Shown here piece after piece: positions 1 through 9,379 of a stretch of DNA of 64,000 nucleotides. The notes below the pieces were generated by a model. That model was not told the DNA's origin. It ran no database searches and was given only the letters and a program-made list of their open reading frames with translations. Source of the DNA: Microbacterium invictum (GTDB lineage: Bacteria; Actinomycetota; Actinomycetes; Actinomycetales; Microbacteriaceae). The position numbers and the translations under genes were made by a program. Numbering within the stretch: position 1 is the stretch's first letter; each line of letters starts with the position of its first letter. The stretch is from contig NZ_CP139779.1 of the NCBI RefSeq assembly GCF_034421375.1, forward strand, positions 2,108,001 through 2,172,000, written 5' to 3'.

Positions 1-1598
1 ACGACCTCGGAGGCGCCCGCCGCGTCCGTCCGGCGCGTGGAGACCACGTCCCCGCCGTCGACGAGGAAGGACACGGTCTCGGCCGCCGCCGGGCGTCCGG
101 CGCGCCATCCGCGCAGGTTCCGCCAGACAGCGCCCGCCCCACCGCTCTGCCCGACGGGCGGTACCTCATCGTCGATCGCCCGGAGCACCGCGGCCGCGGC
201 CGCGAGCTCGGCCTCATCCGGCGACGAGGCCTCGAGCACCGGCATCCGGTCGATGATGCCGGTGTCGAGGTCGCCGACCCTGACGTCGTCTCGGGCGAGC
301 AGGGACCGCAGGAACGCCACGTTCGTCTCGACCCCGGCGATGACGGTCGACGCCAGGGCCGCGTCCAGCGCCCGCAGCGCCTGGGTGCGGTCGTCGGCGT
401 GGGCGATGACCTTCGCGATCATCGGGTCGTAGTCGGCGGTCACGCGCGATCCGATCTCGATCGCCGCGTCGGTCCGGATCCCCCGGGCGGGGCGCCACAC
501 GAGGATCTCCCCCACCGACGGCACGAAGTCCCGCTCGGGGCTCTCGGCGTACACGCGCGCCTCGACGGCATGGCCGCGCAGGCGCACCTGGTCCTGCGTG
601 AACGAGAGCGGCATGCCCGCCGCGATGCGCAGCTGCTCGGCGACGAGGTCGATGCCGGTGACCTCCTCGGTGACGGGATGCTCGACCTGCAGACGGGTGT
701 TCATCTCGATGAAGAAGAACTCGTCCGGACGCGCGGCGGCGACGAGGAACTCCACCGTTCCGGCACCCCGGTAGTCCACGCTCGCCGCCGCGGCGCATGC
801 CGCCCGGCCGAGACGCTCACGCGTCCGCGGGTCGACGGCCGGGGAAGGCGCCTCCTCGATGACCTTCTGGTGCCGGCGCTGCAGCGTGCACTCCCGTTCG
901 CCGAGGTGCACCACGGCGCCGTGGTCGTCGGCGAGCACCTGCACCTCGATGTGGCGAGGGCGCTCGAGCAGTCGCTCCAGGAGCAGCGTGTCGTCGCCGA
1001 ACGCGGCGCGCGCCACGCGCCGCGCGCTGTCCAGGGCCGCGGGCAGGTCGTCGGCGGCGCGGACGACCTGCATGCCCTTGCCACCGCCTCCGGCGGACGG
1101 CTTGACCAGCAGGGGGAACCCGGTCGCCTCGGCGGCCCGGGCGATCTCGGCGTCATTCATCCCCGCGGCCGAGAACCCGGGAACGGTCGGCACGCCGGAT
1201 CCGGCGACGTGCTCCTTCGCCCGGATCTTGTCGCCCATGACCTCGAGGGCGCGCTCGCCCGGACCGATGAAGACGATGCCCGCCTGGGCGCACGCTCGCG
1301 CGAAGGTCACGTTCTCGGAGAGGAAGCCGTACCCCGGGTGGATCGCCTCGGCGCCGGACTGCCGGGCCGCGGCGATCACGGCGTCGATGTCGAGATACGA
1401 CGCGGTCGCGGCTGCGGGACCGATCCGGACCGCCTCGTCCGCCTCGCGCACGTGCGGAGCATCGGCGTCGGCGTCGCTGTAGACGGCCACGGCGCGGATA
1501 CCGAGGGCGCGCAGCGTCCGGATGACGCGGCGGGCGATCTCACCGCGGTTGGCCACCAGGACGCTGCCGAAGATGGTCGCGGGGTGCTCGAGGGTCAT
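1..1598 (-). CDS. Acyl-CoA carboxylase alpha subunit (biotin carboxylase), probably methylcrotonyl-CoA type; 3' end outside window
   Basis: Cytosolic ATP-dependent carboxylation of biotin for an acyl-CoA carboxylase. The reading frame on the minus strand is open from an ATG at 1598 to the window edge, so about 532 N-terminal residues are seen and the C-terminal biotinyl domain is not. Visible signatures are an N-terminal [15 protein letters not shown] segment, [10 protein letters not shown], the Gly-rich ATP-grasp loop [45 protein letters not shown] and [16 protein letters not shown], all typical of biotin carboxylases. It starts 5 nt after the stop of the carboxyltransferase gene, so the two are co-transcribed. 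Substrate is inferred from the partner, which is of the methylcrotonyl-CoA type. Confidence 0.9.
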   Translation of the reverse strand, partial: MTLEHPATIFGSVLVANRGEIARRVIRTLRALGIRAVAVYSDADADAPHVREADEAVRIGPAAATASYLDIDAVIAAARQSGAEAIHPGYGFLSENVTFARACAQAGIVFIGPGERALEVMGDKIRAKEHVAGSGVPTVPGFSAAGMNDAEIARAAEATGFPLLVKPSAGGGGKGMQVVRAADDLPAALDSARRVARAAFGDDTLLLERLLERPRHIEVQVLADDHGAVVHLGERECTLQRRHQKVIEEAPSPAVDPRTRERLGRAACAAAASVDYRGAGTVEFLVAAARPDEFFFIEMNTRLQVEHPVTEEVTGIDLVAEQLRIAAGMPLSFTQDQVRLRGHAVEARVYAESPERDFVPSVGEILVWRPARGIRTDAAIEIGSRVTADYDPMIAKVIAHADDRTQALRALDAALASTVIAGVETNVAFLRSLLARDDVRVGDLDTGIIDRMPVLEASSPDEAELAAAAAVLRAIDDEVPPVGQSGGAGAVWRNLRGWRAGRPAAAETVSFLVDGGDVVSTRRTDAAGASEV

Positions 1599-1603
1599 GG
1601 GGC

Positions 1604-3208
1604 TCACATCCGGAAGACGCCGAACTGCGGCGTCGGCAGCGGGGTGCGGCTGACGACATCGAGGGCGAGTCCCAGGATGTCGCGGGTGTCGGCGGGATCG
1701 ATGACGCCGTCGTCCCATAGTCGGGCTGTGGCGTAGTAGGGGCTGCCCTGCTCGTCGTACCGCGCGCGGATCGGCGCCTCGAAGGCCTCCTGGTCGGCCG
1801 GGGTCCACTCTTCTCCGCGTGCGTCGAGCTGATCGCGCTTGACCGTGCCGAGGACGGCCGCGGCCTGGGTTCCGCCCATGACCGAGATGCGGCTCGCCGG
1901 CCAGCTCCACAGAAAACGGGGCGAGTACGCCCGGCCGCACATCGAGTAGTTGCCCGCGCCGAAGGATCCGCCGATGATCACCGTGAGCTTCGGCACCCGC
2001 GTGGTGGCCACCGCGGTGACCATCTTCGCCCCGTCTTTCGCGATGCCTCCCGCCTCAGCCTCGCGACCCACCATGAAGCCGGTGATGTTCTGCAGGAACA
2101 CCAGCGGCGTCCCGCGCTGGTCGCACAGTTCGATGAAGTGGGCGCCCTTCTGCGCCGATTCGGAGAAGAGGACGCCGTTGTTGGCGACGATGCCGACGGG
2201 GTGACCGTGGATCCGGGCGAAACCGGTGACGAGGGTCTCGCCGTACTCGCGCTTGAACTCGTGGAAGTCGCTGCCGTCGACCAGGCGCGCGATGACCTCG
2301 CGCACGTCGTACGGCTGGTTGACGTCCACGGGCACGACGCCGTACAGCTCCGCGGGGTCGGCCGCGGGCGCGACGGACGGGATCACCGGCCACACCGGAC
2401 CGGCTTCTGCGGGCAGGGTCGCGACGATGTCGCGGACGATCTCCAGGGCGTGCTCGTCGTCCTCGGCGAGATGATCGACGACACCGGACCGACGTGCGTG
2501 CAGCTCGCCGCCGCCCAGCTCCTCGGGAGTGACGACCTCGCCGATGGCGGCTTTCACCAGCGGCGGTCCGCCGAGGAAGATCGTCCCCTGGCCGCGGACG
2601 ATCACCGTCTCGTCGCTCATCGCCGGCACGTAGGCGCCGCCGGCGGTGCACGACCCGAGGACCGCGGCGATCTGCGGGATTCCCGCGGCGGAGAGCCGAG
2701 CCTGGTTGAAGAAGATGCGTCCGAAGTGGTCACGGTCGGGGAAGACCTCATCCTGCATGGGAAGGAACGCACCGCCCGAATCGACCAGATACACGCACGG
2801 GAGCCGGTTCTCCAGGGCGATCTCCTGCGCGCGCAGGTGCTTCTTCACCGTGAGCGGGAAGTACGTCCCCCCTTTGACGGTGGCGTCGTTGCAGACGACC
2901 ATCACGTGCCGTCCGTGGACGAGACCGATCCCGGCGACGACCCCGGCCGCCGGAGCCTCGCCGCCGTACAGTCCGTCCGCCGCCAGCGGTGCGACCTCCA
3001 GGAACGGACTCCCCGCGTCCAGGAGGCGGTCGACACGGTCTCGGGGCAGGAGCTTGCCCCGGGCGATATGGCGCTCCCGCGACGAGACCGGTCCCCCGAG
3101 CGCGGCTTCGGCCAGGCGGCGGCGGAGGTCGTCGGCGAGGCCGCGCTGCGCCGCCTCGGCGCGCCGGAAGCGGTCATCCCGACGCACAGTGGTGCTGAGC
3201 CTGGCCAT
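1604..3208 (-). CDS. mccB: Methylcrotonyl-CoA carboxylase-type carboxyltransferase (beta) subunit
   Basis: 534 aa. Transfers the carboxyl group from carboxybiotin to an acyl-CoA, by family most likely 3-methylcrotonyl-CoA in leucine breakdown. The stretch [48 protein letters not shown] and [17 protein letters not shown] is the methylcrotonyl/geranyl-CoA carboxylase pattern rather than the propionyl-CoA one (which has SGGARIQEG). The C-terminal half has [22 protein letters not shown] and [15 protein letters not shown]. The ATG at 3208 is preceded by GGAG five bases upstream. First gene of an operon with the biotin carboxylase and divergent from a TetR gene, with two candidate operators between. 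Exact acyl-CoA preference is inference. Confidence 0.9.
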   Translation of the reverse strand: MARLSTTVRRDDRFRRAEAAQRGLADDLRRRLAEAALGGPVSSRERHIARGKLLPRDRVDRLLDAGSPFLEVAPLAADGLYGGEAPAAGVVAGIGLVHGRHVMVVCNDATVKGGTYFPLTVKKHLRAQEIALENRLPCVYLVDSGGAFLPMQDEVFPDRDHFGRIFFNQARLSAAGIPQIAAVLGSCTAGGAYVPAMSDETVIVRGQGTIFLGGPPLVKAAIGEVVTPEELGGGELHARRSGVVDHLAEDDEHALEIVRDIVATLPAEAGPVWPVIPSVAPAADPAELYGVVPVDVNQPYDVREVIARLVDGSDFHEFKREYGETLVTGFARIHGHPVGIVANNGVLFSESAQKGAHFIELCDQRGTPLVFLQNITGFMVGREAEAGGIAKDGAKMVTAVATTRVPKLTVIIGGSFGAGNYSMCGRAYSPRFLWSWPASRISVMGGTQAAAVLGTVKRDQLDARGEEWTPADQEAFEAPIRARYDEQGSPYYATARLWDDGVIDPADTRDILGLALDVVSRTPLPTPQFGVFRM

Positions 3209-3264
3209 GTCATCTCCGTCGACGTCACGATCCGGTCACGCCCGTTGTCGGCGCGTGGCGGGGG

Positions 3265-3284
3265 CGGTTAGTGTGCGTTAACCG
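3265..3284. promoter_or_regulatory. Candidate TetR operator 1 (CGGTTA-N8-TAACCG)
   Basis: A perfect 6-bp inverted repeat with an 8-bp spacer in the 105-bp gap between mccB and the divergent TetR gene. The core GTTA-N8-TAAC recurs at 3294-3309. Paired palindromes between a TetR gene and its divergent target are the usual arrangement for autoregulated TetR repressors; binding by this protein is inferred. Confidence 0.6.
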
Positions 3285-3293
3285 AGCTTTCAC

Positions 3294-3309
3294 GTTAGCG
3301 GGGATTAAC
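3294..3309. promoter_or_regulatory. Candidate TetR operator 2 (GTTA-N8-TAAC)
   Basis: Same 4-bp arms and same 8-bp spacer as the core of operator 1, centre-to-centre 27 bp away. It ends 4 bp before the TetR ATG, so occupancy would block the regulator's own start region. Confidence 0.55.
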
Positions 3310-3313
3310 TGAA

Positions 3314-3907
3314 ATGGCAAGCACCACCGGCCGCGATCGGGCGAAGGCCGACCGGCACTCCGCCCTCCTCGCCGAGGCGGCGCGTCTGTTCGCCGAGCGC
3401 GGGTTCACCGGCGTCAGTCTGGAGGATCTCGGAGCTGCGGTCGGTGTGAGCGGCCCGGCGATCTATCGCCACTTCGCCAACAAGCAGGCGCTGCTGGGCG
3501 CCATCCTGATCGGCGTGAGCGAACGGCTCCGTGACGGCGGCCGGACGGTGATCGACAGAACGGATGACGCCGTCTCGCGTCTTTCGCAGCTGGTGGCGTT
3601 CCACGTGGATTTCGCCCTCACCGATGCCGATGTCATCCGCGTGCAGGACCGCGACCTCGCCAGTCTCGGCGAGGAGGATCGCCGCACGGTCCGGCGCCTG
3701 CAGCGCGAGTACGTCGAGATGTGGATCGGCGTCCTCGCGGCGGTGCACCCGGAGCGCCCGGAACAGGATCTCCGCGTGCGCGCGCACGCCTGCTTCGGCC
3801 TGATCAACTCCACGCCGCACAGCATCCGGACCGGTCAGGGTTCCCTCGACCAGACGGATGTCCGCGCAATCCTGACCGAGATGGCCGAGGCCGCCCTGGC
3901 CGTCTGA
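3314..3907 (+). CDS. TetR-family transcriptional regulator
   Basis: 197 aa. N-terminal TetR helix-turn-helix at about residues 20-65 (LLAEAARLFAERGFTGVSL, then VSGPAIYRHFANKQALLGAIL), followed by an all-helical ligand domain ending in HACFGLINSTPHS, typical of TetR proteins of acyl-CoA catabolism. Divergent from the mccB/biotin carboxylase operon, with two palindromes in the shared gap, so it is likely the repressor of that operon and of itself, with an acyl-CoA as effector (inference). A phosphoesterase gene starts 20 nt downstream on the same strand. No strong ribosome binding site is seen; a G-rich run sits at 3298-3303. Confidence 0.88.
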   Translation: MASTTGRDRAKADRHSALLAEAARLFAERGFTGVSLEDLGAAVGVSGPAIYRHFANKQALLGAILIGVSERLRDGGRTVIDRTDDAVSRLSQLVAFHVDFALTDADVIRVQDRDLASLGEEDRRTVRRLQREYVEMWIGVLAAVHPERPEQDLRVRAHACFGLINSTPHSIRTGQGSLDQTDVRAILTEMAEAALAV

Positions 3908-3926
3908 GGGGTATTCTCTCTGCAAG

Positions 3927-5672
3927 ATGCGTGAGACCCCCGAAGAAGAGGCCCTCAGTTCACGCCGCGACTTCCTCAAGGTCGGCGGCCTGGCAGCGGC
4001 CGGCTTCGCCGTGGGCGGTGCGACCGGTGCCGTCGGCGGCGCCGCGGTCGGCCACGCCGCGGGCGTCCGGGAAGGGGCGCAGGAGCTGCCCGCCCTCACG
4101 GCGCGTTCCGAGCCCGGCTTCGATCACATCGTGGTGTTCATGGGCGAGAACCGCTCCTTCGACAACATGCTCGGGTGGCTCTACACGCCCGACACGCTCC
4201 CCGAGCGCTCGACGTTCGACGGGCTCGCCTTCGGCGACTACGCGAACCTCTCCCCCCGGGGCGATCGCGTCGCGGCGCACGTGTACTCCGGCGCGACGGA
4301 TGTCGTGATGGGTCTTCCCAACCCCGATCCGGGCGAGGAGTTCCCTCACGTCAACACGCAGCTGTTCGAACGCGTCGATCCCGCCGGCAATGCCACCGCC
4401 CAGGTCGGCCAGATGGGGTCGCCGTTCAACGCTCCCCCGCCCGGAACCGATCCGACGATGGGCGGCTTCCTCCAGGACTATTGGAACAACTTCACCCGTC
4501 TGCGCAACGGCACCGAGCCCACGCTCGAAGAGGCCTCCCAGATCATGGGCGGCTTCTCTCCCGAGCAGCTGCCGGTGCTGTCGACGCTGGCCCGGGAGTT
4601 CGCCGTCTTCGACGCCTGGTTCGCGGGTGTGCCGTCGCAGACGTACTGCAACCGCTCGTTCTTCCACGCCTCGACCTCGCACGGCTTCGTGACGAACAAG
4701 CACGGCGGCGGATACGACAAGTGGTTGAACGCCCCCGAGACACCCACCATCTTCAACCGCCTGGAGGAGGCGGGGCTGTCGTGGAAGATCTACTTCGACG
4801 AGATGCAGCTGGTGTCGTTGACCGGTGTGCTCCACGCTCCGGTGCTGGAGAAATACTGGCGCACCGAGCACTTCGCCTTCATGCCGGAGTTCTATCGCGA
4901 TGCCAAGAACGGCACCCTTCCCGCCTATGCGTTCATCGAGCCGCGTCTGGCCTACAACCACAACGACTTCCACCCGCCCTTCGGCGTCTACCGGTCGAGC
5001 GAGGTGGACGGCCGGCTCGTCATCGACTCGGCCGTGTCGGACGTGCGCGCCGGTGAGAAGCTGGTGGCGAGCATCTACGACGCCATCCGCACCAGCGCGA
5101 GCACCACGGGATCCAACGCGATGAACACGCTGCTGCTCATCACCTTCGATGAGCACGGCGGCACCTACGACCACGTCCCCCCACCCCGTGCGGTGCCGCC
5201 GGTGGAGGGCGCCGAGCCGGGGGAGATGGGTTTCGCCTTCGATCGGCTCGGCGGTCGTGTTCCTGCGATCGCGGTGTCGGCGTACACCCGGGTGGGCACC
5301 GTCATCAACGACGAGATGCACCACGGGTCGGTCATCGCGACCCTCGCCCGCCGCCACGGGCTGCAGCCGCTGAACCGACGCGATGCGGGGGCGAACACGC
5401 TGTTCTCGGTGCTGAACCTCAGCAAGCCCCGCCATCCGGCGACCTGGCCGACCGTGCACCCGATGTACCACCCGCCGAACCCGCAGGCTGACGAACCGAT
5501 CGACGTGACCTCGTCTCCGCATAAGGACAAGCCGCTCAGCCCCCCGGGACGGGGGCTCCTCGGCCTCCTCCAGGCGCGCTACGGCGAGGGGGCGCAGGGC
5601 GAGCCGCAGACCTACGCCGAGGCCTACGACTACCTGCGACGGCGCGGGAGCGGTCTGTTCACCAAGGCGTGA
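3927..5672 (+). CDS. Tat-exported alkaline-phosphatase-superfamily phosphoesterase (phospholipase C/acid phosphatase type)
   Basis: 581 aa. The N-terminus has a twin-arginine motif SRRDFLK (residues 12-18) followed by a hydrophobic Ala/Gly-rich stretch, so export of the folded enzyme is expected. The mature part has FDHIVVFMGENRSFDNMLGW (metal/nucleophile region of the PF04185 phosphoesterases), a central CNRSFFHASTSHG segment, and a C-terminal TFDEHGGTYDHVPPPRA motif with MHHGSVIATLARRHGL, as in phospholipase C and acid phosphatase AcpA-like enzymes. Whether it acts on phospholipids or other phosphoesters cannot be told. It follows the TetR gene by 19 nt and could be read from the same transcript. 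Its stop faces the E2 gene 29 nt away. Confidence 0.88.
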   Translation: MRETPEEEALSSRRDFLKVGGLAAAGFAVGGATGAVGGAAVGHAAGVREGAQELPALTARSEPGFDHIVVFMGENRSFDNMLGWLYTPDTLPERSTFDGLAFGDYANLSPRGDRVAAHVYSGATDVVMGLPNPDPGEEFPHVNTQLFERVDPAGNATAQVGQMGSPFNAPPPGTDPTMGGFLQDYWNNFTRLRNGTEPTLEEASQIMGGFSPEQLPVLSTLAREFAVFDAWFAGVPSQTYCNRSFFHASTSHGFVTNKHGGGYDKWLNAPETPTIFNRLEEAGLSWKIYFDEMQLVSLTGVLHAPVLEKYWRTEHFAFMPEFYRDAKNGTLPAYAFIEPRLAYNHNDFHPPFGVYRSSEVDGRLVIDSAVSDVRAGEKLVASIYDAIRTSASTTGSNAMNTLLLITFDEHGGTYDHVPPPRAVPPVEGAEPGEMGFAFDRLGGRVPAIAVSAYTRVGTVINDEMHHGSVIATLARRHGLQPLNRRDAGANTLFSVLNLSKPRHPATWPTVHPMYHPPNPQADEPIDVTSSPHKDKPLSPPGRGLLGLLQARYGEGAQGEPQTYAEAYDYLRRRGSGLFTKA

Positions 5673-5701
5673 CCCCGACCCCGTCATCCCCGCCTTCTCC
5701 G

Positions 5702-7081
5702 TCACCCCAGGAGCATCGCCCGCCCGGGTTCTCGAAGCACCGCACCCACGTCGGCCAGGAACCGTGAGCCCTGCTCGCCGTCTACGAGACGGTGATCGAA
5801 GGACAGCGCCAGCGTGACGACGTCGCGGAGCGCGATCTGTCCGCGATGCTCCCAGGGCTGTCGACGCACCGCGCCGATGGCCAGGATCCCCGCCTCGCCC
5901 GGATTGAGGATCGGAGTACCGGCATCCACCCCGAACACCCCGACGTTGGTGATCGAGAAGGTGCCGCCGCGCATCGCCTCGGGCGGGGTCTTCCCGGCGC
6001 GCGCCGTGACCGCGAGGTCGCGGATCGCGTCGGCGAGGGCGGGAAGGGTCAACCGGTCGGCATCACGGATGTTCGGGACGACGAGCCCGCGTTCGGTGGC
6101 AGCCGCGATCCCGAGGTTCACGCCGTGATACTGCACGATCTCGCCGCTGTCCGCGTCCCAGCGGGAGTTGAGGCCGGGGTGATGGCGGAGCGCGAGACAG
6201 ACGGCCTTCGCCGCGACGGCGAGCACGCCGATGCGGTGGTCGGCGAGCGCGCGGTCCTCGCGCAGGGATGCCACGAGCTCGACGGTCTCGGTCATGTCGA
6301 CCGTCAGGAACACCGTGACATGAGGGGCGGTGAAGGCGCTTCGCACCATGGCCTCGGCGGTGTGCTTGCGCACGCCGCGGATGGGGATCCGGGTCTCCCC
6401 GGTGCCTGTGTCCTCGCGGCTGCGGACCGTGTCCTCGCGGCTGCGGACCGCGGCCTCGGACTCGGGCGTGCGCGTGATCGTCTCGGCGTAGCCGCGGACG
6501 TCGTCGCGGGTGATGAGGCCGCCCTCCCCCGTCCCGGTCACCAGCGCGATGTCGACGCCGAGGTCTTTGGCGAGCCTGCGGACCGGCGGGGTCGACCGGG
6601 GTCGCTCCTGCAGCGGCTCGGTCTCGATCACACGGATGTCGTCGTGCGGCGCCGCCGCGAGCACGGCGGTGTCGGTCGCTGCCGTGCGCGGGGTCGAGGA
6701 CGCCATCCGCGGCCGGCGACGGGGCCGGGAGTCGCCGCGGGGCGCCACGCCGTAGCCGACGAGGTTCGGACCGGCGACGTCATCGGACGGGGCGTCGTCG
6801 GTGGCGGCATCATGGGCCGGGGCGGCGCCCGCCCCGCGCTCGGCGCCGACCTCGAACGAGATCAGGGGCGAACCGACCTCGACGACGTCCCCCGCTGCGG
6901 CGTGGAGGACCTGGACGACACCGGCGTGGGGAGACGGCAGCTCGACGACGGCCTTGGCGGTCTCGACCTCGGCGATCGTCTGGTTCAGAGCGACCCGGTC
7001 GCCCTCGGCCACGAGCCACTGCACGAGCTCTGCCTCCGGCAGCCCCTCGCCGAGATCGGGAAGACGGAACTCCTGGATCAC
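5702..7081 (-). CDS. bkdC: Branched-chain 2-oxoacid dehydrogenase E2, dihydrolipoamide acyltransferase
   Basis: 459 aa. Core acyltransferase of the 2-oxoacid dehydrogenase complex. Order of domains: one lipoyl domain (residues 1-80, lipoyl lysine K43 in EVETAKAVVEL), a long basic/acidic linker, a peripheral-subunit binding domain around 165-200 (STPPVRRLAKDLGVDI), and a catalytic domain from about 225 ending with the active-site motif SFDHRLVDGEQG. The ATG overlaps the E1beta stop by 4 nt (ATGA). A 21-bp tandem duplication (6409-6450) repeats VRSREDT in the second linker. E3 is not encoded here. Branched-chain rather than pyruvate specificity is inferred from the single lipoyl domain and the Lrp-type regulator next to the operon. 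Confidence 0.87.
   Translation of the reverse strand: MIQEFRLPDLGEGLPEAELVQWLVAEGDRVALNQTIAEVETAKAVVELPSPHAGVVQVLHAAAGDVVEVGSPLISFEVGAERGAGAAPAHDAATDDAPSDDVAGPNLVGYGVAPRGDSRPRRRPRMASSTPRTAATDTAVLAAAPHDDIRVIETEPLQERPRSTPPVRRLAKDLGVDIALVTGTGEGGLITRDDVRGYAETITRTPESEAAVRSREDTVRSREDTGTGETRIPIRGVRKHTAEAMVRSAFTAPHVTVFLTVDMTETVELVASLREDRALADHRIGVLAVAAKAVCLALRHHPGLNSRWDADSGEIVQYHGVNLGIAAATERGLVVPNIRDADRLTLPALADAIRDLAVTARAGKTPPEAMRGGTFSITNVGVFGVDAGTPILNPGEAGILAIGAVRRQPWEHRGQIALRDVVTLALSFDHRLVDGEQGSRFLADVGAVLREPGRAMLLG
6409..6450. repeat. 21-bp in-frame tandem duplication in the E2 linker
   Basis: Two identical 21-bp units, 6409-6429 and 6430-6450, each coding VRSREDT in the flexible linker between the subunit-binding and catalytic domains of E2. 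In-frame and lying in a low-constraint linker, so probably neutral. Confidence 0.9.
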
Positions 7082-8088
7082 AGCTCCACCCCCGTCAAGC
7101 TGTTCGGTCGATCGAGCACCCGGTCGACGGCGTCGAGGATGCGGTCGAGGTCCGGAACGTGGTGCTTCTCGAGTTTTGCGGGCGGGTAGGGGATGTCGTG
7201 CCCCGTGACCCGCACCGGCGGCGACTCGAGGTAGTGGAAGCAGCGCTCGGTCACGCTGGCGACGAGCTCGGCGCCCACCCCGGCCTCGCGAGCGGCCTCG
7301 TGGGTGATCACGACGCGACCGGTCTTGCGCACCGACGCGCCGATCGTGCGGTGATCCAGCGGCGACAGCGAGCGCAGGTCGATGACTTCGAGCGAGATGC
7401 CGTCCTCCTCCGCCGCCAGCGCGGCATCCAGAGCCGTGATCACCTGCGCGCCGTAGGTCAGGACGGTGGCGTCCGTGCCCTCCCGGGCGACCCGGGCGAG
7501 ACCCATGGGCGGGGCGTCGGCGGGATCGACGTCGAGGTCGACGTCACCCTTGGCGTGGTAGAGCCGCTTGGGCTCGAAGTAGACCACCGGGTCGTCCGAG
7601 GCGATCGCCTGACGCAGCATGAGGTAGGCGTCCTGCGGATTGGACACCGCGACCACGCGGAGACCGGAGGTGTGGACGAAGTACGCCTCGGGCGACTCGG
7701 AGTGGTGCTCGGCGGCGCCGACACCCCCCGCCCACGGGATGCGGATCGTCAGCGGCATCCGCACGTTCCCGCGGGTGCGGTAGTGGAGCTTCGCGACCTG
7801 GCAGACGATCTGGTCGAACGCGGGGTAGACGAAGCCGTCGAACTGGATCTCCACCACCGGCCGGAAGCCGCGCAGGGCGAGCCCCACGGCGGTGCCGACA
7901 ATGCCCGACTCGGCCAGCGGGGTGTCGATGACCCGCTGCGCGCCGAACTCCTCTTGCAGGCGATCGGTGACGCGGAAGACGCCGCCGAGCTTGCCGATGT
8001 CCTCCCCCATCACCAGCACCTTGGGGTCATCCGCCATGGCGCGGCGCAGACCCTCGTTGATGGCCTTCGCCATCGTCAGCTGCACCAT
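7078..8088 (-). CDS. bkdB: Branched-chain 2-oxoacid dehydrogenase E1 beta subunit
   Basis: 336 aa from the chosen start. Forms the heterotetrameric thiamin-diphosphate decarboxylase with E1alpha. Signatures: VLVMGEDIGKLGGVFRVT, DTPLAESGIVGTAVGLA, EIQFDGFVYPAFDQI, and a C-terminal transketolase-like domain with EVIDLRSLSPLDHRTI. A longer frame reaches 8142, but ATG 8088 is preferred: it has AGGGGG seven bases upstream and lies one base after the E1alpha stop, whereas the longer start would overlap E1alpha by 53 nt. Overlaps the E2 start by 4 nt. The symbol follows the common E1alpha/E1beta/E2 usage, which varies between species. Confidence 0.88.
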   Translation of the reverse strand: MVQLTMAKAINEGLRRAMADDPKVLVMGEDIGKLGGVFRVTDRLQEEFGAQRVIDTPLAESGIVGTAVGLALRGFRPVVEIQFDGFVYPAFDQIVCQVAKLHYRTRGNVRMPLTIRIPWAGGVGAAEHHSESPEAYFVHTSGLRVVAVSNPQDAYLMLRQAIASDDPVVYFEPKRLYHAKGDVDLDVDPADAPPMGLARVAREGTDATVLTYGAQVITALDAALAAEEDGISLEVIDLRSLSPLDHRTIGASVRKTGRVVITHEAAREAGVGAELVASVTERCFHYLESPPVRVTGHDIPYPPAKLEKHHVPDLDRILDAVDRVLDRPNSLTGVEL

Positions 8089-8089
8089 G

Positions 8090-9217
8090 TCAGGCCCCCT
8101 GCGCCGTGGCGAAGCCGTCGAGGTAGGCGGCGTAGGCGGCACGCTGCTCGTCGATGCCCGTGTGAGGCTCGGCGTAGACGTCGTCGAAGATCGACAGCGC
8201 CGGCCGGGTCACCGCTCCCATCGCGGCCTCGCGCACCGCGGCGGCCAGAGCGTCGGCGTCCGCGCCGACGCCGGCTACGAAGGCGTCGTCGAACGCGCCC
8301 TCGGCGCGCAGCAGCGCCTCCACGCGGTCGATCGGATCACGGCGGCGCCAGATCTCGACCTCCTCCTTGTCGCGGTAGCGGGTGGGGTCGTCCGAGGTGG
8401 TGTGCGGACCCATGCGATAGGTCACCGCTTCGAGGAAGACCGGGCCCCGCCCCCTGCGCGCGTGATCGGTCGCCCAGCGCATCGCGGCGAGGCAGGCGAG
8501 CACGTCGTTGCCGTCCACTCGCATGCTGGGAATGCCGAACCCCGGGGCGCGCCCCGCGATGGGGAATCGGGCCTGCACGCTGACCGGCTCCGAGATCGCC
8601 CACTGGTTGTTCGTGCAGACGAAGACCACCGGAGCGCCGAACGACGCCGCGAACACCATGGCCTCGTTCACGTCGCCCTGGCTGGTGGCACCGTCGCCGA
8701 AGTAGGCGGCGGCCACCTGATCGCCACCGTCGCGCTGAACACCCATGGCGTAGCCGACGGCGTGGAGCGACTGGGCTCCGATGATGATCTGCTGAGTCGC
8801 GGTGTGGAGCTCGTAGGGGTCGTAGGTGGAGTGCCCCTCGCCCCGCCAGGCGAGGACGTAATCGGAGGGCTTGCCGCCCCGCGCGAAGACGACGCCGGTC
8901 TCGCGGTAGCTCGGGAAGGCGAAATCGTCCGCGCGGAGCGCCCGGGCGGTGCCGATCTGGGTCGCCTCCTGACCCCGGCACGGCGGCCACAGGCCCAGCT
9001 GCCCCTGCCGCTGGAGGGCGACGCCCTCGTCGTCGATGCGGCGCAGCAGCACCATGTCACGGTAGAGCCGCCGGATGGCGGCGGTATCGACGTCGGCGAT
9101 CCATTCCTGCAGATCCGGATCGGCGACTCGTTCGCCGCCGGGGCTCAGCAGGCGAGCGACGTCGTCCACATCGGTGGCCGGATCGGCCGTGGGGTTCAGG
9201 GTGTGCACCGTTGTCAT
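8090..9217 (-). CDS. bkdA: Branched-chain 2-oxoacid dehydrogenase E1 alpha subunit
   Basis: 375 aa from ATG 9217. Carries the thiamin-diphosphate site (AYFGDGATSQGDVNEAMVFA, then CTNNQWAIS) and the E1alpha loop RMGPHTTSDDPTRYR. First gene of the bkd operon. Start is uncertain: GAGGAGGG lies immediately before ATG 9217, too close for normal initiation, while an in-frame GTG four codons in (9208) would have AGGAGG at 10 nt; an in-frame extension to 9304 looks non-coding. The gene is divergent from an Lrp/AsnC-family regulator, the usual local activator of bkd operons. Confidence 0.87.
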   Translation of the reverse strand: MTTVHTLNPTADPATDVDDVARLLSPGGERVADPDLQEWIADVDTAAIRRLYRDMVLLRRIDDEGVALQRQGQLGLWPPCRGQEATQIGTARALRADDFAFPSYRETGVVFARGGKPSDYVLAWRGEGHSTYDPYELHTATQQIIIGAQSLHAVGYAMGVQRDGGDQVAAAYFGDGATSQGDVNEAMVFAASFGAPVVFVCTNNQWAISEPVSVQARFPIAGRAPGFGIPSMRVDGNDVLACLAAMRWATDHARRGRGPVFLEAVTYRMGPHTTSDDPTRYRDKEEVEIWRRRDPIDRVEALLRAEGAFDDAFVAGVGADADALAAAVREAAMGAVTRPALSIFDDVYAEPHTGIDEQRAAYAAYLDGFATAQGA

Positions 9218-9365
9218 CCCTCCTCGAGGCGACACTCTCGTGAAGCGTCGCGCGTGAGTCGCCGGCAGCGTCGCCGACAAGCCCGAGGCTACCCGTTCTG
9301 TCACCTAGCTCAAGCATCTTCGTGATCATTGAGCAACATGCGCAGACGACTGACACCGCACCTGC

Positions 9366-9371
9366 TAATGT
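9366..9371 (+). promoter_or_regulatory. -10 element TAATGT, leaderless-type, for the Lrp gene
   Basis: TANNNT hexamer 8 nt before ATG 9380, so transcription would begin at or next to the start codon. No -35 match is obvious. Confidence 0.5.
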
Positions 9372-9379
9372 TTCGCACT

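Noticed and set aside
3960..5705. 581-codon open frame antisense to the phosphoesterase
   Set aside because: High-GC shadow frame: no recognisable motifs, Arg/Gly/Val/His-rich, and the plus-strand frame has a Tat signal and clear catalytic motifs. The same applies to long antisense frames at 32063-33916, 38778-40244, 41363-43324 and 56521-58134.
8089..8142. Longer N-terminus for E1 beta
   Set aside because: Would overlap E1 alpha by 53 nt, gives a Pro/Arg-rich extension foreign to the family, and ignores the well-placed AGGGGG before ATG 8088.
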